The position numbers and the translations under genes were made by a program. From Parasulfitobacter algicola (GTDB lineage Bacteria > Pseudomonadota > Alphaproteobacteria > Rhodobacterales > Rhodobacteraceae), in NCBI RefSeq assembly GCF_013315265.1, contig NZ_JABUFE010000001.1, positions 531,001 through 595,000 on the forward strand: a stretch of 64,000 nt of DNA, written 5' to 3'. Under the pieces are notes generated by a model, which saw only the letters and a list, made by a program, of their open reading frames with translations, was not told the DNA's origin and searched no databases. The first letter of the stretch is position 1. Every line of letters begins with the position of its first letter. Positions 26,354-34,857 of the stretch are shown in pieces.

Positions 26354-27211
26354 ATGCGACTTGAATGGTTAGAAGATATATTGGCAGTGGTTGAAACCGG
26401 ATCCTTCAGCGAAGCGGCTGAACGCAGATTTCTGACCCAATCTGCATTTTCCAGACGCATTCGTATGATCGAGGAATCGATAGGGATCGAATTGTTCGAT
26501 CGCACGCGTAAGCCGGTACAATTGAATGCGGCAACTGCTGAACAAGAACCGCGGATACGCGAATTATCTGATGCACTACGGTCACTGGTCCATGATTTAC
26601 GCCAACAGGAAAAGAACGCAGCCAATCATATCATCGTGGTCAGCCAACATGCGCTGGCCACAACGCACACCCCGCAAATCCTAAAACACCTTGTGACCCA
26701 GGATAATCTGACAATCCGACTGCGATCTGCCAATTGGGACGATTGTTTTGCACAGCTGATCACGCGAGAAGCCCAAATCGCGGTAACATATCGTGCGCCT
26801 GCCGATGAACTGCCCGGTCGTGATGGTGTTTTCGATATCATAGATATGGGGCAGGAACAGTTGATCGCTGTTGCTACGTTTGAACATGCAACTAACGAAC
26901 TGCCTGTCGTTGCCTATCCGCGTGATGTGTATCTTGGACAGTTATGCGAACGCGCAATTTTTCCTGGTTTTCGCATATCGCGCCGTGTGGAAACTGCGTT
27001 GACAACGGCCGCACTTGAACTGGCGCGCAACGGTATCGGTATTGCCTGGGTGCCGGCAACGCTGGCGCGTAGTGCATTGCGGGATGGATCATTAAAACAA
27101 CTGACCGATCTGCCAAGCCTATCCATGCAAGTGATTGCCGCGCGCTTGTCAGGCAAGCATAACAAGGCCGAAATTCGGGCATGGGATCATTTGCCGAAGA
27201 TCACGTTCTAG
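26354..27211 (+). CDS. cuyR: LysR-family regulator of the cysteate operon (CuyR-like)
   Basis: This is 285 residues from the ATG at 26354 (MRLEWLEDILAVVETGSFSEAAERRFLTQSAFSRRIRMIEE in overall layout), preceded by TTAGGAAAA; the open frame extending upstream to 26195 is not needed. The winged helix lies at residues about 1-60. A Gln/Asn-containing linker and a LysR effector domain follow, with AQIAVTYRAPADELPG and ALELARNGIGIAWVPATLAR. The divergent arrangement with cuyA indicates local control, probably by cysteate or another sulfonate. The symbol is assigned by context rather than by a diagnostic residue. Confidence 0.85.
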   Translation: MRLEWLEDILAVVETGSFSEAAERRFLTQSAFSRRIRMIEESIGIELFDRTRKPVQLNAATAEQEPRIRELSDALRSLVHDLRQQEKNAANHIIVVSQHALATTHTPQILKHLVTQDNLTIRLRSANWDDCFAQLITREAQIAVTYRAPADELPGRDGVFDIIDMGQEQLIAVATFEHATNELPVVAYPRDVYLGQLCERAIFPGFRISRRVETALTTAALELARNGIGIAWVPATLARSALRDGSLKQLTDLPSLSMQVIAARLSGKHNKAEIRAWDHLPKITF

Positions 27212-27280
27212 CCATACTGTCAAATTTGCAGAGCATCATGCAGTCTTGCGAATCCTGTGGCACATCCCTATATGCAGCGA

Positions 27281-27376
27281 TGAGAGGTTGGCGCGGGCAG
27301 GCACCTCGCCAACCCGGTCAGATCCGGAAGGAAGCAGCCGTAACGAGCCTCGCTTGGGTCGTTGTCCAGCCTCTCA
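27281..27376 (+). ncRNA. ffs: 4.5S signal recognition particle RNA
   Basis: The conserved SRP domain IV core GGTCAGATCCGGAAGGAAGC and AGCCGTAACGAG is present at about 27316-27347. Terminal strands GAGAGGTTGG (27282) and CCAGCCTCTC (ending 27375) pair with one G-U. The RNA binds Ffh for co-translational membrane targeting. Its place upstream of dnaX-ybaB-recR is the usual alphaproteobacterial synteny, though a few genes intervene here. It ends four bases before the convergent small lipoprotein stop. Confidence 0.96.
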
Positions 27377-27379
27377 CCT

Positions 27380-27508
27380 TTATCTTACTTCAGGTGATTT
27401 TGTGCCGGTCCCGCCAATCCCGCCGTCAGGTTCGGTTGGATAGACTTGTGTGGGCTGGGCGCAACTGGCCAGCAGAAGGATAAGGCTTAGGGCAATCAGG
27501 CGTTTCAT
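27380..27508 (-). CDS. Small 42-residue lipoprotein coupled to the DUF6502 gene
   Basis: The protein reads MKRLIALSLILLLASC followed by AQPTQVYPTEPDGG and ends SPEVR. It has a perfect short lipoprotein signal with lipobox LASC and Cys16, leaving a mature tail of only 27 residues rich in Pro and Gly. Its ATG overlaps the DUF6502 stop by four bases (ATGA), so translation is coupled. It resembles entericidin- or short-lipoprotein-size genes often missed by annotation. The function is unknown; it is predicted to be membrane-attached in the periplasm. Confidence 0.75.
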   Translation of the reverse strand: MKRLIALSLILLLASCAQPTQVYPTEPDGGIGGTGTKSPEVR

Positions 27509-28251
27509 TCGGTGTCCTGTTTTTGGTGAAAAAAGTATCCGCCCGCGCGAAAGCGATATCCGGGTTGATCGGTTTGCAATCTGGCTGCTTTCTGATTGAG
27601 CGCCTTTAACAATTTCATCTGCCCGTGATGATATTCGTTTTGCAATGCCAGTACAGCCTCTTTCGGCAAGTTATTGTAATGAACGGATCGGTCAAAATAG
27701 GGCGACGGTTCTGTAAGTACGTTTTGCACGGCCGCTTCGCTGTGATCGGCCAGGTTTTGCGCCAGATATGCCATTTGATCATCGGACCCTGCCATAGGCT
27801 GATACGAGCTTTGTTCCAGCCTGACGTGATCGGTGTCTGCGTCATAGCTAACGGCGTCAGCGGTCAAAAGATGTTCTAGAACTGTTCTCGGATGCACGTC
27901 TTTACGGATATCGCGCGACAATGCCTCAAACGATGGGGCGGGCCCGGTGCGGGGCAAAGTGGGATGGTCCTTATAAGCCGGATCTGTCTGCCAAAGGGCC
28001 ATAAGACGCACCTGATGGTTTGGTTTTGAATCTGCCGGCTCAGGTATATTGCGCAATCGCGCCACATCGCGTCGTTGCAGCCCGGTCATAACGCTGATGC
28101 GGCTGTCGGTCAGTTTGCCGTCGGTCGTCAGATCCTGTGCGGCCTTGATATAAAGCTTCTTTAAAGTTTCGGCAGCGTCGGGAAAGCCAATACCTTTGGC
28201 TACCAGCAGACGCACAAAAGCGCGCAAAGTTATCTCAATCACTGATTTCAT
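27505..28251 (-). CDS. DUF6502-family protein, probable DNA-binding regulator
   Basis: This is 248 residues from the ATG at 28251 (MKSVIEITLRAFVRLLVAKG); an upstream GTG/ATG frame to 28287 would run through a palindrome and is disfavoured. The N-terminal part shows a helix-turn-helix-like stretch at about residues 45-65 (KLTDSRISVMTGLQRRDVAR), as in DUF6502 proteins. The rest is helical with no catalytic signature. It is divergent from a lipoprotein gene and shares with it a 77-base gap containing two TGTGCAA-type palindromes, one directly ahead of its start codon, which fits an autoregulating repressor (inference). Confidence 0.75.
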   Translation of the reverse strand: MKSVIEITLRAFVRLLVAKGIGFPDAAETLKKLYIKAAQDLTTDGKLTDSRISVMTGLQRRDVARLRNIPEPADSKPNHQVRLMALWQTDPAYKDHPTLPRTGPAPSFEALSRDIRKDVHPRTVLEHLLTADAVSYDADTDHVRLEQSSYQPMAGSDDQMAYLAQNLADHSEAAVQNVLTEPSPYFDRSVHYNNLPKEAVLALQNEYHHGQMKLLKALNQKAARLQTDQPGYRFRAGGYFFHQKQDTE

Positions 28252-28254
28252 AAT

Positions 28255-28319
28255 ATGTGCAATATGCACATTTACCGTTGACGTCAAATGGAATTCATGA
28301 AATGTGCAATTTACACATT
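28255..28319. promoter_or_regulatory. Twin palindromic operator-like sites
   Basis: ATGTGCAATATGCACAT (28255-28271) and AATGTGCAATTTACACATT (28301-28319) share the half-site ATGTGCAA/ and CACAT arms. Their centres are about 47 bases apart. They lie between the divergent DUF6502 and lipoprotein genes and are the likely binding sites of a common dimeric regulator. Confidence 0.6.
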
Positions 28320-28333
28320 TTTAGGAGATGACA

Positions 28334-28999
28334 ATGAAACTGTTCCCGATCCTTTTGCTAATTGGCTTTGGGCTGTCAGCCTGCACGCAGCACGTTAATA
28401 CGATGCCAAGTGAGCAATATATCCAGAAACTCAACTCTGATGGCAGCCAAATGCAGATCGATAAAAGTATTGCACGTTCGGCCAAGGTTGAGCCGAATTT
28501 GAAATTCCCAGCGCGCATCGGTGTCGCCAGAATAATCAACGGTCGTCTTAGGATCGCCCCCGCCAAGGAAGCGGCACTAATGCAGGATTTTGCAAAACGA
28601 AATCAGCAATACGGGACCTTTGCGCCGGTCAGTCAGCTGATTGCAGAAACGGTTATAAATAACAAAGGCGATGTTCTGTCAGTGATTGAATTGCGCCACG
28701 TGGCCGCGCGCCAGCATTTTGATTATTTGCTGGTCTATAAGATTGATGTGCATGACGTGAATGCCAGCCGCTGGGAAAGAAAACGTACGCCACGTAACAC
28801 AATCGTGGCACAAGCGGCCCTGATTGATGTGCGGAACGGATATGCCTATGCGGCGATACAAGAGTCGTTGAATGATCGCAAAGTTCGGCTGGGTGGGCGC
28901 AATACGTCAACCTATAAAGACCGCGCGGCACAATATGCATTCGAAGAAATGATGCCCGATGTTGAAGGCGTCTTCGCCCAATTGAAAGCAGGACAATAA
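28334..28999 (+). CDS. Hypothetical lipoprotein
   Basis: This is 221 residues from the ATG at 28334; an ATG at 28328 abuts the AGGAG site directly, so the second ATG (6 bases away) is favoured. The signal MKLFPILLLIGFGLSAC has lipobox LSAC. The mature part has an alpha/beta pattern with FPARIGVARIINGRL, HFDYLLVYKIDVHDVN, TIVAQAALIDVRNGYAYA and an Ala/Glu-rich helix at the end. This resembles periplasmic lipoproteins that report on or assemble in the outer membrane, but I do not assign a family. It is divergent from the DUF6502 gene and shares its palindromic operators. Confidence 0.75.
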   Translation: MKLFPILLLIGFGLSACTQHVNTMPSEQYIQKLNSDGSQMQIDKSIARSAKVEPNLKFPARIGVARIINGRLRIAPAKEAALMQDFAKRNQQYGTFAPVSQLIAETVINNKGDVLSVIELRHVAARQHFDYLLVYKIDVHDVNASRWERKRTPRNTIVAQAALIDVRNGYAYAAIQESLNDRKVRLGGRNTSTYKDRAAQYAFEEMMPDVEGVFAQLKAGQ

Positions 29000-29066
29000 A
29001 TTCAGGAATAGGGCGCGCGTCATTTGCGCCCTTTCCTTTCCCGCAGGCTTAACTAAGCTGGCCTGC

Positions 29067-29432
29067 ATGAGCAAAGACAGCAATGAAATGGCGAAAGAGC
29101 GGACCGATTGGGCCGAAGATCGCACACTTTTGGCAAATGAACGCACATTCGCAGGGTGGATGCGCACGGGCATGGCCTGTGTCGCCTTGGCCTTGGGTCT
29201 AAGGGCGGTTTTTGGTGATTTTGAACCCACATGGATCGCCAAATCCGTGGCAACGATATTCATATTTGCGGCCGTTGCGATTTTCTGGTCGGCTCGACAT
29301 AAATCCTGTCAGGCGAATGAACGCTTTACCAGCCATGATGTAAAAGCACAGACCAGATCACGCATGACAATACTGGCCAGTATCCTGACAGTTGGTGCAT
29401 TGGCGACAGGCGTTATTCTTTGGCTGCTATAG
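29067..29432 (+). CDS. yidH: DUF202 (YidH-like) inner-membrane protein
   Basis: This 121-residue protein has the DUF202 motif WAEDRTLLANERTFAGWMRTGMACVALALGL near the N-terminus. It has three transmembrane helices (about 33-48, 59-74 and 101-120), separated by a short loop with many charges. The molecular function of the family is not established. It precedes dnaX by about 55 bases; the open frame of dnaX extends back into this gene, which is not meaningful. Confidence 0.88.
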   Translation: MSKDSNEMAKERTDWAEDRTLLANERTFAGWMRTGMACVALALGLRAVFGDFEPTWIAKSVATIFIFAAVAIFWSARHKSCQANERFTSHDVKAQTRSRMTILASILTVGALATGVILWLL

Positions 29433-29487
29433 GTGGACGTTGCCCCCGGACAGGCTTAAGTTCGTTAAACATAGAATCCAGCGAGGC

Positions 29488-31269
29488 ATGATGTCAGAGA
29501 CGGACCAGAAAACCAAATATCAGGTTCTGGCGCGGAAATACCGGCCGGAAACCTTTGCCGATCTGGTCGGCCAGGATGCAATGGTGCGCACGCTGAAAAA
29601 CGCGTTCGAAGCCGATCGCATTGCGCAGGCGTTCATAATGACCGGTATTCGCGGAACGGGAAAGACGACGACAGCACGGATCATTGCCAAGGGGATGAAT
29701 TGCATCGGCCCTGATGGCACGGGTGGGCCTACGACGGACCCTTGCGGGCAGTGCGAACATTGTGTGTCGATCATGCACGGTCAGCATGTCGATGTGATCG
29801 AGATGGACGGTGCGTCCCAGACCAAGATCGACGATATTCGAAACAACGTTCTGGACAGCGTCTATTACGCACCCGCTTCGGCGCGCTACAAGATCTATAT
29901 CATTGACGAAGTTCACATGCTGTCGAACAGTGCGTTCAATGCGCTGCTGAAGACGCTGGAAGAACCGCCCGCCCATGTGAAGTTCATTTTTGCGACGACT
30001 GAAATCCGCAAGGTTCCTGTGACGGTTCTGTCGCGGTGTCAGCGGTTTGATCTGCGCCGGATCGAGCCCGAGGATATGATCGCGATGCTGCGCCGGATTG
30101 CGACGGCCGAGGGCGCCCAGATCAGCGATGATGCACTGGCCTTGATCACACGCGCGGCAGAAGGATCTGCCCGCGATGCGCAGTCGCTTTTGGATCAAGC
30201 GATCAGCCATGGCGCAGGTGAAACGACCGCAGATCAGGTGCGCGCGATGCTGGGGTTGGCGGATCGGGGTCGCGTGCTGGACCTGTTCGATATGATCATG
30301 CGCGGTGATGCGGCGGCCGCCTTGACGGAATTGTCGGGACAATACGCCGATGGCGCCGATCCTATGGCCGTGCTGCGCGATCTGGCCGAGATCACCCATT
30401 GGATCAGCGTGATCAAGATCACGCCCGAGGCGGCAGAGGATCCCACGATCGGCCCCGATGAACGGATGCGCGGGCAGGATATGGCGGCCAAACTGCCGAT
30501 GCGCGTGATGACGCGAATGTGGCAGATGCTGCTGAAAGCGCTGGAAGAGGTCGCGATGGCCCCGAACGCGATGATGGCCGCTGAGATGGCGGTGATCCGC
30601 ATGACCCATGTGGCCGAATTACCTTCGCCCGAGGATTTGGTGCGCAAGCTGCAGGACACGCCGCCACCGGCATCTGCACCAAGTGGTACAAGTCAGCCAG
30701 CCCCTATGGGTGCTGGTTCGCCTGCGGCGGGCGGCGGGACCTCGGCTGGCGCCTCGGCGCCTCATCACTCAGCGGTTACGGGATCAGTGACCGCACAAGC
30801 GACAGCCCTGGCCCCGCAAGTGGATGCCGGGTTGGAACGCTATGCGCGGTTTGAACAGGTTGTCGATCTGATCCGTGCGAACCGCGATGTGAAGCTGTTG
30901 GTTGAGGTTGAAACCTGTTTGCGATTGGCAAAATACAGCCCGGGACGGATCGAATTTCAGCCGACTGACAACGCCCCTGGGGATCTGGCGCAACGTCTGG
31001 GATCGCGGTTGCAGGCATGGACTGGCAATCGCTGGGCGGTAAGTATTGTGCAAGATGGGGGTGCAGCCACCATTGCCGAAGAGCGTGACGCACAGGACAC
31101 AGCACTGAAATCCAAGGCGGCTGAACATCCGCTGGTCAAAGCTGTGTTTGACGCCTTTCCAGACGCAGAAATCATCGAAATCAGAACACCCAAAGCCATT
31201 GCCGACGCTGCAGCAACAGACGCGCTGCCCGAGGTTGATGACGAATGGGACCCATTTGAAGAGGATTAG
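29488..31269 (+). CDS. dnaX: DNA polymerase III subunits gamma/tau
   Basis: This is 593 residues from the ATG at 29488 (second ATG at 29491). The N-terminal AAA+ clamp-loader module has YQVLARKYRPETFADLVGQD, Walker A GIRGTGKTTTARI, a zinc-binding Cys cluster (CIGPDG...CGQCEHC), Walker B IYIIDEVHMLSN and sensor FATTEIRKVP...SRCQRFDLR. The Pro/Ala/Ser-rich linker is at about 390-450, and the C-terminal tau part ends in Asp/Glu (DDEWDPFEED). It loads the beta clamp and couples polymerase to helicase. It is followed by ybaB after 3 bases and recR, the standard operon. Confidence 0.97.
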   Translation: MMSETDQKTKYQVLARKYRPETFADLVGQDAMVRTLKNAFEADRIAQAFIMTGIRGTGKTTTARIIAKGMNCIGPDGTGGPTTDPCGQCEHCVSIMHGQHVDVIEMDGASQTKIDDIRNNVLDSVYYAPASARYKIYIIDEVHMLSNSAFNALLKTLEEPPAHVKFIFATTEIRKVPVTVLSRCQRFDLRRIEPEDMIAMLRRIATAEGAQISDDALALITRAAEGSARDAQSLLDQAISHGAGETTADQVRAMLGLADRGRVLDLFDMIMRGDAAAALTELSGQYADGADPMAVLRDLAEITHWISVIKITPEAAEDPTIGPDERMRGQDMAAKLPMRVMTRMWQMLLKALEEVAMAPNAMMAAEMAVIRMTHVAELPSPEDLVRKLQDTPPPASAPSGTSQPAPMGAGSPAAGGGTSAGASAPHHSAVTGSVTAQATALAPQVDAGLERYARFEQVVDLIRANRDVKLLVEVETCLRLAKYSPGRIEFQPTDNAPGDLAQRLGSRLQAWTGNRWAVSIVQDGGAATIAEERDAQDTALKSKAAEHPLVKAVFDAFPDAEIIEIRTPKAIADAAATDALPEVDDEWDPFEED

Positions 31270-31272
31270 ACT

Positions 31273-31617
31273 ATGTTCAAAGGACTTGGCGCCATGGGCG
31301 ATATGGCCAAAATGATGAAAGCTGCGACCGAAATGCAGTCAAAGATGTCCGAAATGCAGGACAATTTGCACAACATTATGATCGTGGGCGAAAGTGGCGC
31401 GGGCTTGGTCAAAGCGACGGCAACCGCGAAAGGTGAATTAAAGGGTCTGGATATTGATCCGTCGATTTTTTCAGGCGATGATAAAGAAGTGGTCGAAGAT
31501 TTGATCCTGGCTGCAATCAAAGACGCACAACAGAAAGCCGCAGAACGGTCGCAGGAAGAAATGGCGAAATTGACCGAAGAAATGGGCCTACCGCCCGGGA
31601 TGAATTTGCCAACGTGA
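31273..31617 (+). CDS. ybaB: YbaB/EbfC nucleoid-associated protein
   Basis: This 114-residue protein has the family core [21 protein letters not shown], then [21 protein letters not shown] and [24 protein letters not shown]. It forms DNA-binding dimers with a tweezer shape. Its position between dnaX and recR is conserved in bacteria and supports the call. Confidence 0.96.
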   Translation: MFKGLGAMGDMAKMMKAATEMQSKMSEMQDNLHNIMIVGESGAGLVKATATAKGELKGLDIDPSIFSGDDKEVVEDLILAAIKDAQQKAAERSQEEMAKLTEEMGLPPGMNLPT

Positions 31618-31633
31618 TCGGCAATACGACCGA

Positions 31634-32224
31634 ATGAGCAATTCAAAAGACATCGATGCGCTGATTGACATGATGGCAAAGCTTCCGGGCTTGGGCCCTA
31701 GGTCGGCGCGTCGGGCTGTGTTGCATATGATTAAAAAGCGCAGTCTGTTGTTTATTCCATTAGCCGAAACGATGCATACGGTCGCCGCAACGGCGCGCGA
31801 GTGCCTGAATTGCGGCAATATCGGAACGTCGGACATCTGTGACATTTGTAACAGCGAAAAACGTGCCACGGGTGAATTATGCGTTGTCGAAGATGTGGCT
31901 GATCTGTGGGCGATGGAGCGGTCTGGCGTCTTCAAAGGGCGCTATCACGTGTTGGGCGGTACACTTTCGGCGCTTGATTCGATTGGTCCTGATGAATTGC
32001 GTATTCCGCAGCTTATGAACCGTGTGGCGGCGGAAAACATAACCGAAGTGATCCTGGCCCTGAATGCCACAATCGACGGTCAAACGACCGCGCATTACAT
32101 AGCGGATCAATTGCCAAATGTTGAGGTAACGTCGCTGGCCCAAGGCGTGCCCATCGGCGGTGAACTTGACTATCTGGATGATGGTACGATCACAGCAGCA
32201 CTGAAAGCGCGTAAAAGTTTTTGA
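31634..32224 (+). CDS. recR: Recombination mediator protein RecR
   Basis: This 196-residue RecR has [15 protein letters not shown] (helix-hairpin-helix), the zinc finger [16 protein letters not shown] (four Cys), and a Toprim domain with [16 protein letters not shown] and [19 protein letters not shown]. The Walker-B-like ending contains [21 protein letters not shown]. RecR acts with RecO in RecF-pathway loading of RecA at gaps. It ends the dnaX operon and is followed by a strong hairpin terminator. Confidence 0.97.
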   Translation: MSNSKDIDALIDMMAKLPGLGPRSARRAVLHMIKKRSLLFIPLAETMHTVAATARECLNCGNIGTSDICDICNSEKRATGELCVVEDVADLWAMERSGVFKGRYHVLGGTLSALDSIGPDELRIPQLMNRVAAENITEVILALNATIDGQTTAHYIADQLPNVEVTSLAQGVPIGGELDYLDDGTITAALKARKSF

Positions 32225-32301
32225 ACGTTTCACGCGTTGTCTTTTGATTTCACCAAACGTTATTCCTGTTCGAAAACGCATTATCAGCATTTTGACCAAT
32301 C

Positions 32302-32342
32302 AAAAAAAAGCCCCTGACTTTTCATAATCAGGGGCCATTTTT
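32302..32342. terminator. Bidirectional Rho-independent terminator
   Basis: GCCCCTGA and TCAGGGGC (stem 32310-32335) form a strong GC stem. A run of A precedes (32302-32309) and a run of T follows (32338-32342), so it can stop both recR (plus) and trcR (minus) transcripts. Confidence 0.9.
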
Positions 32343-32360
32343 GCGCAATCTGATGTTTGA

Positions 32361-33101
32361 TCAGGGCTGTTCGTCTTCGTCTTTTTTGTCATCAGGCAGG
32401 TTGAAGAAGCTGTCTGCGTCCACGATTTCGTCTTCTTTTTCTTCTTCCTCGGTCAGGGTGAATGTCTCAAGCCCGGAAATTGAGCTTGGCATCTTGGGTT
32501 CGGCACTCATACCAAGGGATTGTTCGGTGCTGACCAGTTTGCGGCGTTCATCATCGCTCATAACGCCGCCGTCTTTGGCCTTTTTGGCATTGGCTTTCTG
32601 AACGGCCAGGTCCAATTCGGATTGCTTGCAAAGACCCAGAGCCACGGGATCAATTGGCTGGATGTTCGAGATATTCCAGTGCGTCCGTTCACGGATCGTT
32701 TGGATCGTGGGCTTGGTTGTACCGACCAGTTTGCTGATCTGACCATCGGTCAGTTCCGGGTGAAACTTAACCAACCACAAGATTGACGCAGGCCGATCCT
32801 GGCGCTTGGACAGGGGTGTATAGCGTGGCCCACGACGTTTTTCTTCGCCTTGAGCAGCCGCATTATACTTAAGACTTAGCTTGTGCAGCGGATTGTCTTG
32901 CGCGGTATGAATTTCATCTTGCGTTAACTGGTTGTTGGCGACCGGATCAAACCCTTTGACGCCGCTTGCGACATCACCATCGGCAATCCCCTGGACTTCA
33001 AGTTCATGCAAACCGCAAAAATCTGCGATCTGTTTAAAACTGATTGTTGTGTTGTCCACCAGCCAAACGGCGGTGGCTTTGGCCATCAGGGGTTTGCCCA
33101 T
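32361..33101 (-). CDS. trcR: DUF1013 cell-cycle transcriptional regulator TrcR
   Basis: This is 246 residues from the ATG at 33101. The family start reads MGKPLMAKATAVWLVDNTTISF, with an early helix-turn-helix (FKQIADFCGLHELEVQGIADG). A second DNA-binding-like segment (FHPELTDGQISKLVGTTKPTI then RERTHWN) and an acidic tail rich in Glu and Asp follow. TrcR is a conserved alphaproteobacterial regulator tied to cell-cycle genes. It is convergent with the dnaX-recR operon. Confidence 0.93.
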   Translation of the reverse strand: MGKPLMAKATAVWLVDNTTISFKQIADFCGLHELEVQGIADGDVASGVKGFDPVANNQLTQDEIHTAQDNPLHKLSLKYNAAAQGEEKRRGPRYTPLSKRQDRPASILWLVKFHPELTDGQISKLVGTTKPTIQTIRERTHWNISNIQPIDPVALGLCKQSELDLAVQKANAKKAKDGGVMSDDERRKLVSTEQSLGMSAEPKMPSSISGLETFTLTEEEEKEDEIVDADSFFNLPDDKKDEDEQP

Positions 33102-33226
33102 CGTATCTCTCCTCGTACATATCTTCCCCACGACCCGGCAAGGGCGGCCCGGATTTGGGCAGGTTCACATTGTCGGGGAACTTAAGACGTATATAATCAG
33201 CAAAGATCAAAAGGAAAAGGGTCAAA

Positions 33227-33856
33227 ATGCGCTGGTTTTTGTTGGTTTTGCTGTCATCCATGCTTGCCCAAGCGGAAAGTGACCGTGCCGGAGAGTTTGA
33301 TTACTATGTTTTGGCGCTAAGTTGGACACCGAATTGGTGTGCATTAGAGGGCGACGCACGCGGGTCTGATCAATGCGATGATCGACATGATTTTGGCTGG
33401 ACGCTGCATGGGCTTTGGCCGCAGTATAATCGCGGCTGGCCCAGCTTTTGCCAAACCTCACAACGCCCACCATCCCGATCAGAAACAGCCGCAATGGCAG
33501 ATATCATGGGCACAGCCGGGCTTGCGTGGCATCAGTGGAAAAAGCACGGAAGCTGTGCAGGCCTGTCATCGAATGATTATTATGCATTATCCCGACGCGC
33601 TTATGAAAACGTCAACCGGCCCGAGGTTTTCAGAAAACTACAGACCACTGTGAAATTGCCGGCCAGCGTTGTCGAAGATGCATTTCTGCAAGCCAATCCT
33701 GATTGGAGCGCCGACATGATAACGATCACATGTCGCAACGATCATATTCAGGAAGCGCGGCTATGTTTATCCAAGGAACTGGCGCCCGTGCAATGTGGAC
33801 GTGATGTGATCAAGGATTGTTCACTTGGTGACGCCTTGTTCCAGCCGGTTCGCTGA
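33227..33856 (+). CDS. Secreted ribonuclease T2
   Basis: This 209-residue protein has signal MRWFLLVLLSSMLAQA. The two RNase T2 motifs are visible: CAS-I WTLHGLWPQ (about residues 63-71) and CAS-II WHQWKKHGSCAG (about 105-116). Six or more Cys could form disulfides. In canonical enzymes the CAS-II residues are His-Glu-x-x-Lys-His; here Glu is Gln, while His, Lys and His remain. RNase T2 degrades RNA to 3'-nucleotides in the periplasm or outside. It converges on the quinone oxidoreductase gene with only 6 bases between. Confidence 0.9.
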   Translation: MRWFLLVLLSSMLAQAESDRAGEFDYYVLALSWTPNWCALEGDARGSDQCDDRHDFGWTLHGLWPQYNRGWPSFCQTSQRPPSRSETAAMADIMGTAGLAWHQWKKHGSCAGLSSNDYYALSRRAYENVNRPEVFRKLQTTVKLPASVVEDAFLQANPDWSADMITITCRNDHIQEARLCLSKELAPVQCGRDVIKDCSLGDALFQPVR

Positions 33857-33862
33857 ATGGTG

Positions 33863-34846
33863 TCAGCTGACCTTTAGCACGATCTTTCCAATATGTTTTG
33901 AGCTTTCCATGTGGGCGTGGGCATCGGCTGCGTTTTCCAACGGAAATTCACTGTCCATAATAGGGCGAATGCTGCCCTTGGATAAAAGCGGCCAGACATG
34001 TTTCAGCAATTCTTCAGCTATGTTCGCCTTAGCCAGATCGCTTTGAGGGCGCAGGGTTGATCCGGTGATCGTCAGCCGTCGCATCATGATCTGGGCAAAG
34101 TTCAATTCGACCTGTGGGCCTTGCAGAAAAGCGATTTGTATCAAGCGCCCATCATCCGCCAACGCTTTGACATTGCGCGGTAAATACGGACCCCCGACCA
34201 TATCCAAGATCAGATCAGCGCCGCCTTCATTATTGATGACCTGAACAAAATCCTGATCGCGATAATTAATGGCGAAGTCTGCGCCCAGATCGCGGCAGAC
34301 CTGACATTTGTCATCCGATCCGGCGGTCGTAAACACGCATGCACCAAAGTGATCGGCCAGTTGAATGGCGGTCGTACCAATACCGCTGGAGCCACCGTGG
34401 ACCAGAAACCGTTCGCCCGCTTTCAGGCCGCCGCGCATGAAAACATTGGACCAGACGGTGAAATATGTCTCGGGCAGGCAGGCGGCTTGATCCAATGACA
34501 TATTATCCGGCACAGGCAGACAATGTGCGGCGGGCGTGACCACATATTCGGCGTATCCACCACCCGGCAGCAGCGCACAAACCTGATCACCAAGGGTCAG
34601 ATCGGTAACGCCCGGGCCAATCGCCTCAACCCGGCCTGCGGCTTCAAGGCCCGGTAAATCGCTGGCCGTTGGGGGTGGCGCATAAAGGCCCGCGCGTTGC
34701 AGCGCGTCGGGGCGATTCACCCCGGCATAGGCAATCTTGATTAAAACCTGGCCATAGCCTGGTTGCGGAATAGGTCGGTCACAAAGGGCCAAAACCTCTG
34801 GCCCGCCGGGTTTGGTGATTTCGACGGCGCGCATAGTTTTGGTCAT
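33863..34846 (-). CDS. NAD(P)H-quinone oxidoreductase, zinc-free alcohol-dehydrogenase superfamily
   Basis: This 327-residue medium-chain dehydrogenase is taken from the ATG at 34846 (MTKTMRAVEITKPGGPEVL); an extended frame to 34936 overlaps coq9. Motifs are AYAGVNRPDALQRAG, LPGLEAAGRVEAIG, GGYAEYVV and the NADPH site VHGGSSGIGTTAIQLA. The zinc-binding Cys/His set of true alcohol dehydrogenases is absent, as in PIG3/QOR-type enzymes. It lies 11 bases after coq9, so co-transcription with a ubiquinone gene is likely. Confidence 0.9.
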   Translation of the reverse strand: MTKTMRAVEITKPGGPEVLALCDRPIPQPGYGQVLIKIAYAGVNRPDALQRAGLYAPPPTASDLPGLEAAGRVEAIGPGVTDLTLGDQVCALLPGGGYAEYVVTPAAHCLPVPDNMSLDQAACLPETYFTVWSNVFMRGGLKAGERFLVHGGSSGIGTTAIQLADHFGACVFTTAGSDDKCQVCRDLGADFAINYRDQDFVQVINNEGGADLILDMVGGPYLPRNVKALADDGRLIQIAFLQGPQVELNFAQIMMRRLTITGSTLRPQSDLAKANIAEELLKHVWPLLSKGSIRPIMDSEFPLENAADAHAHMESSKHIGKIVLKVS

Positions 34847-34857
34847 GATATTTGTCC

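Noticed and set aside
29494-30609. 371-codon open frame opposite dnaX
   Set aside because: Arg/His-rich shadow of the GC-rich dnaX coding strand; dnaX is unmistakable in the other direction.
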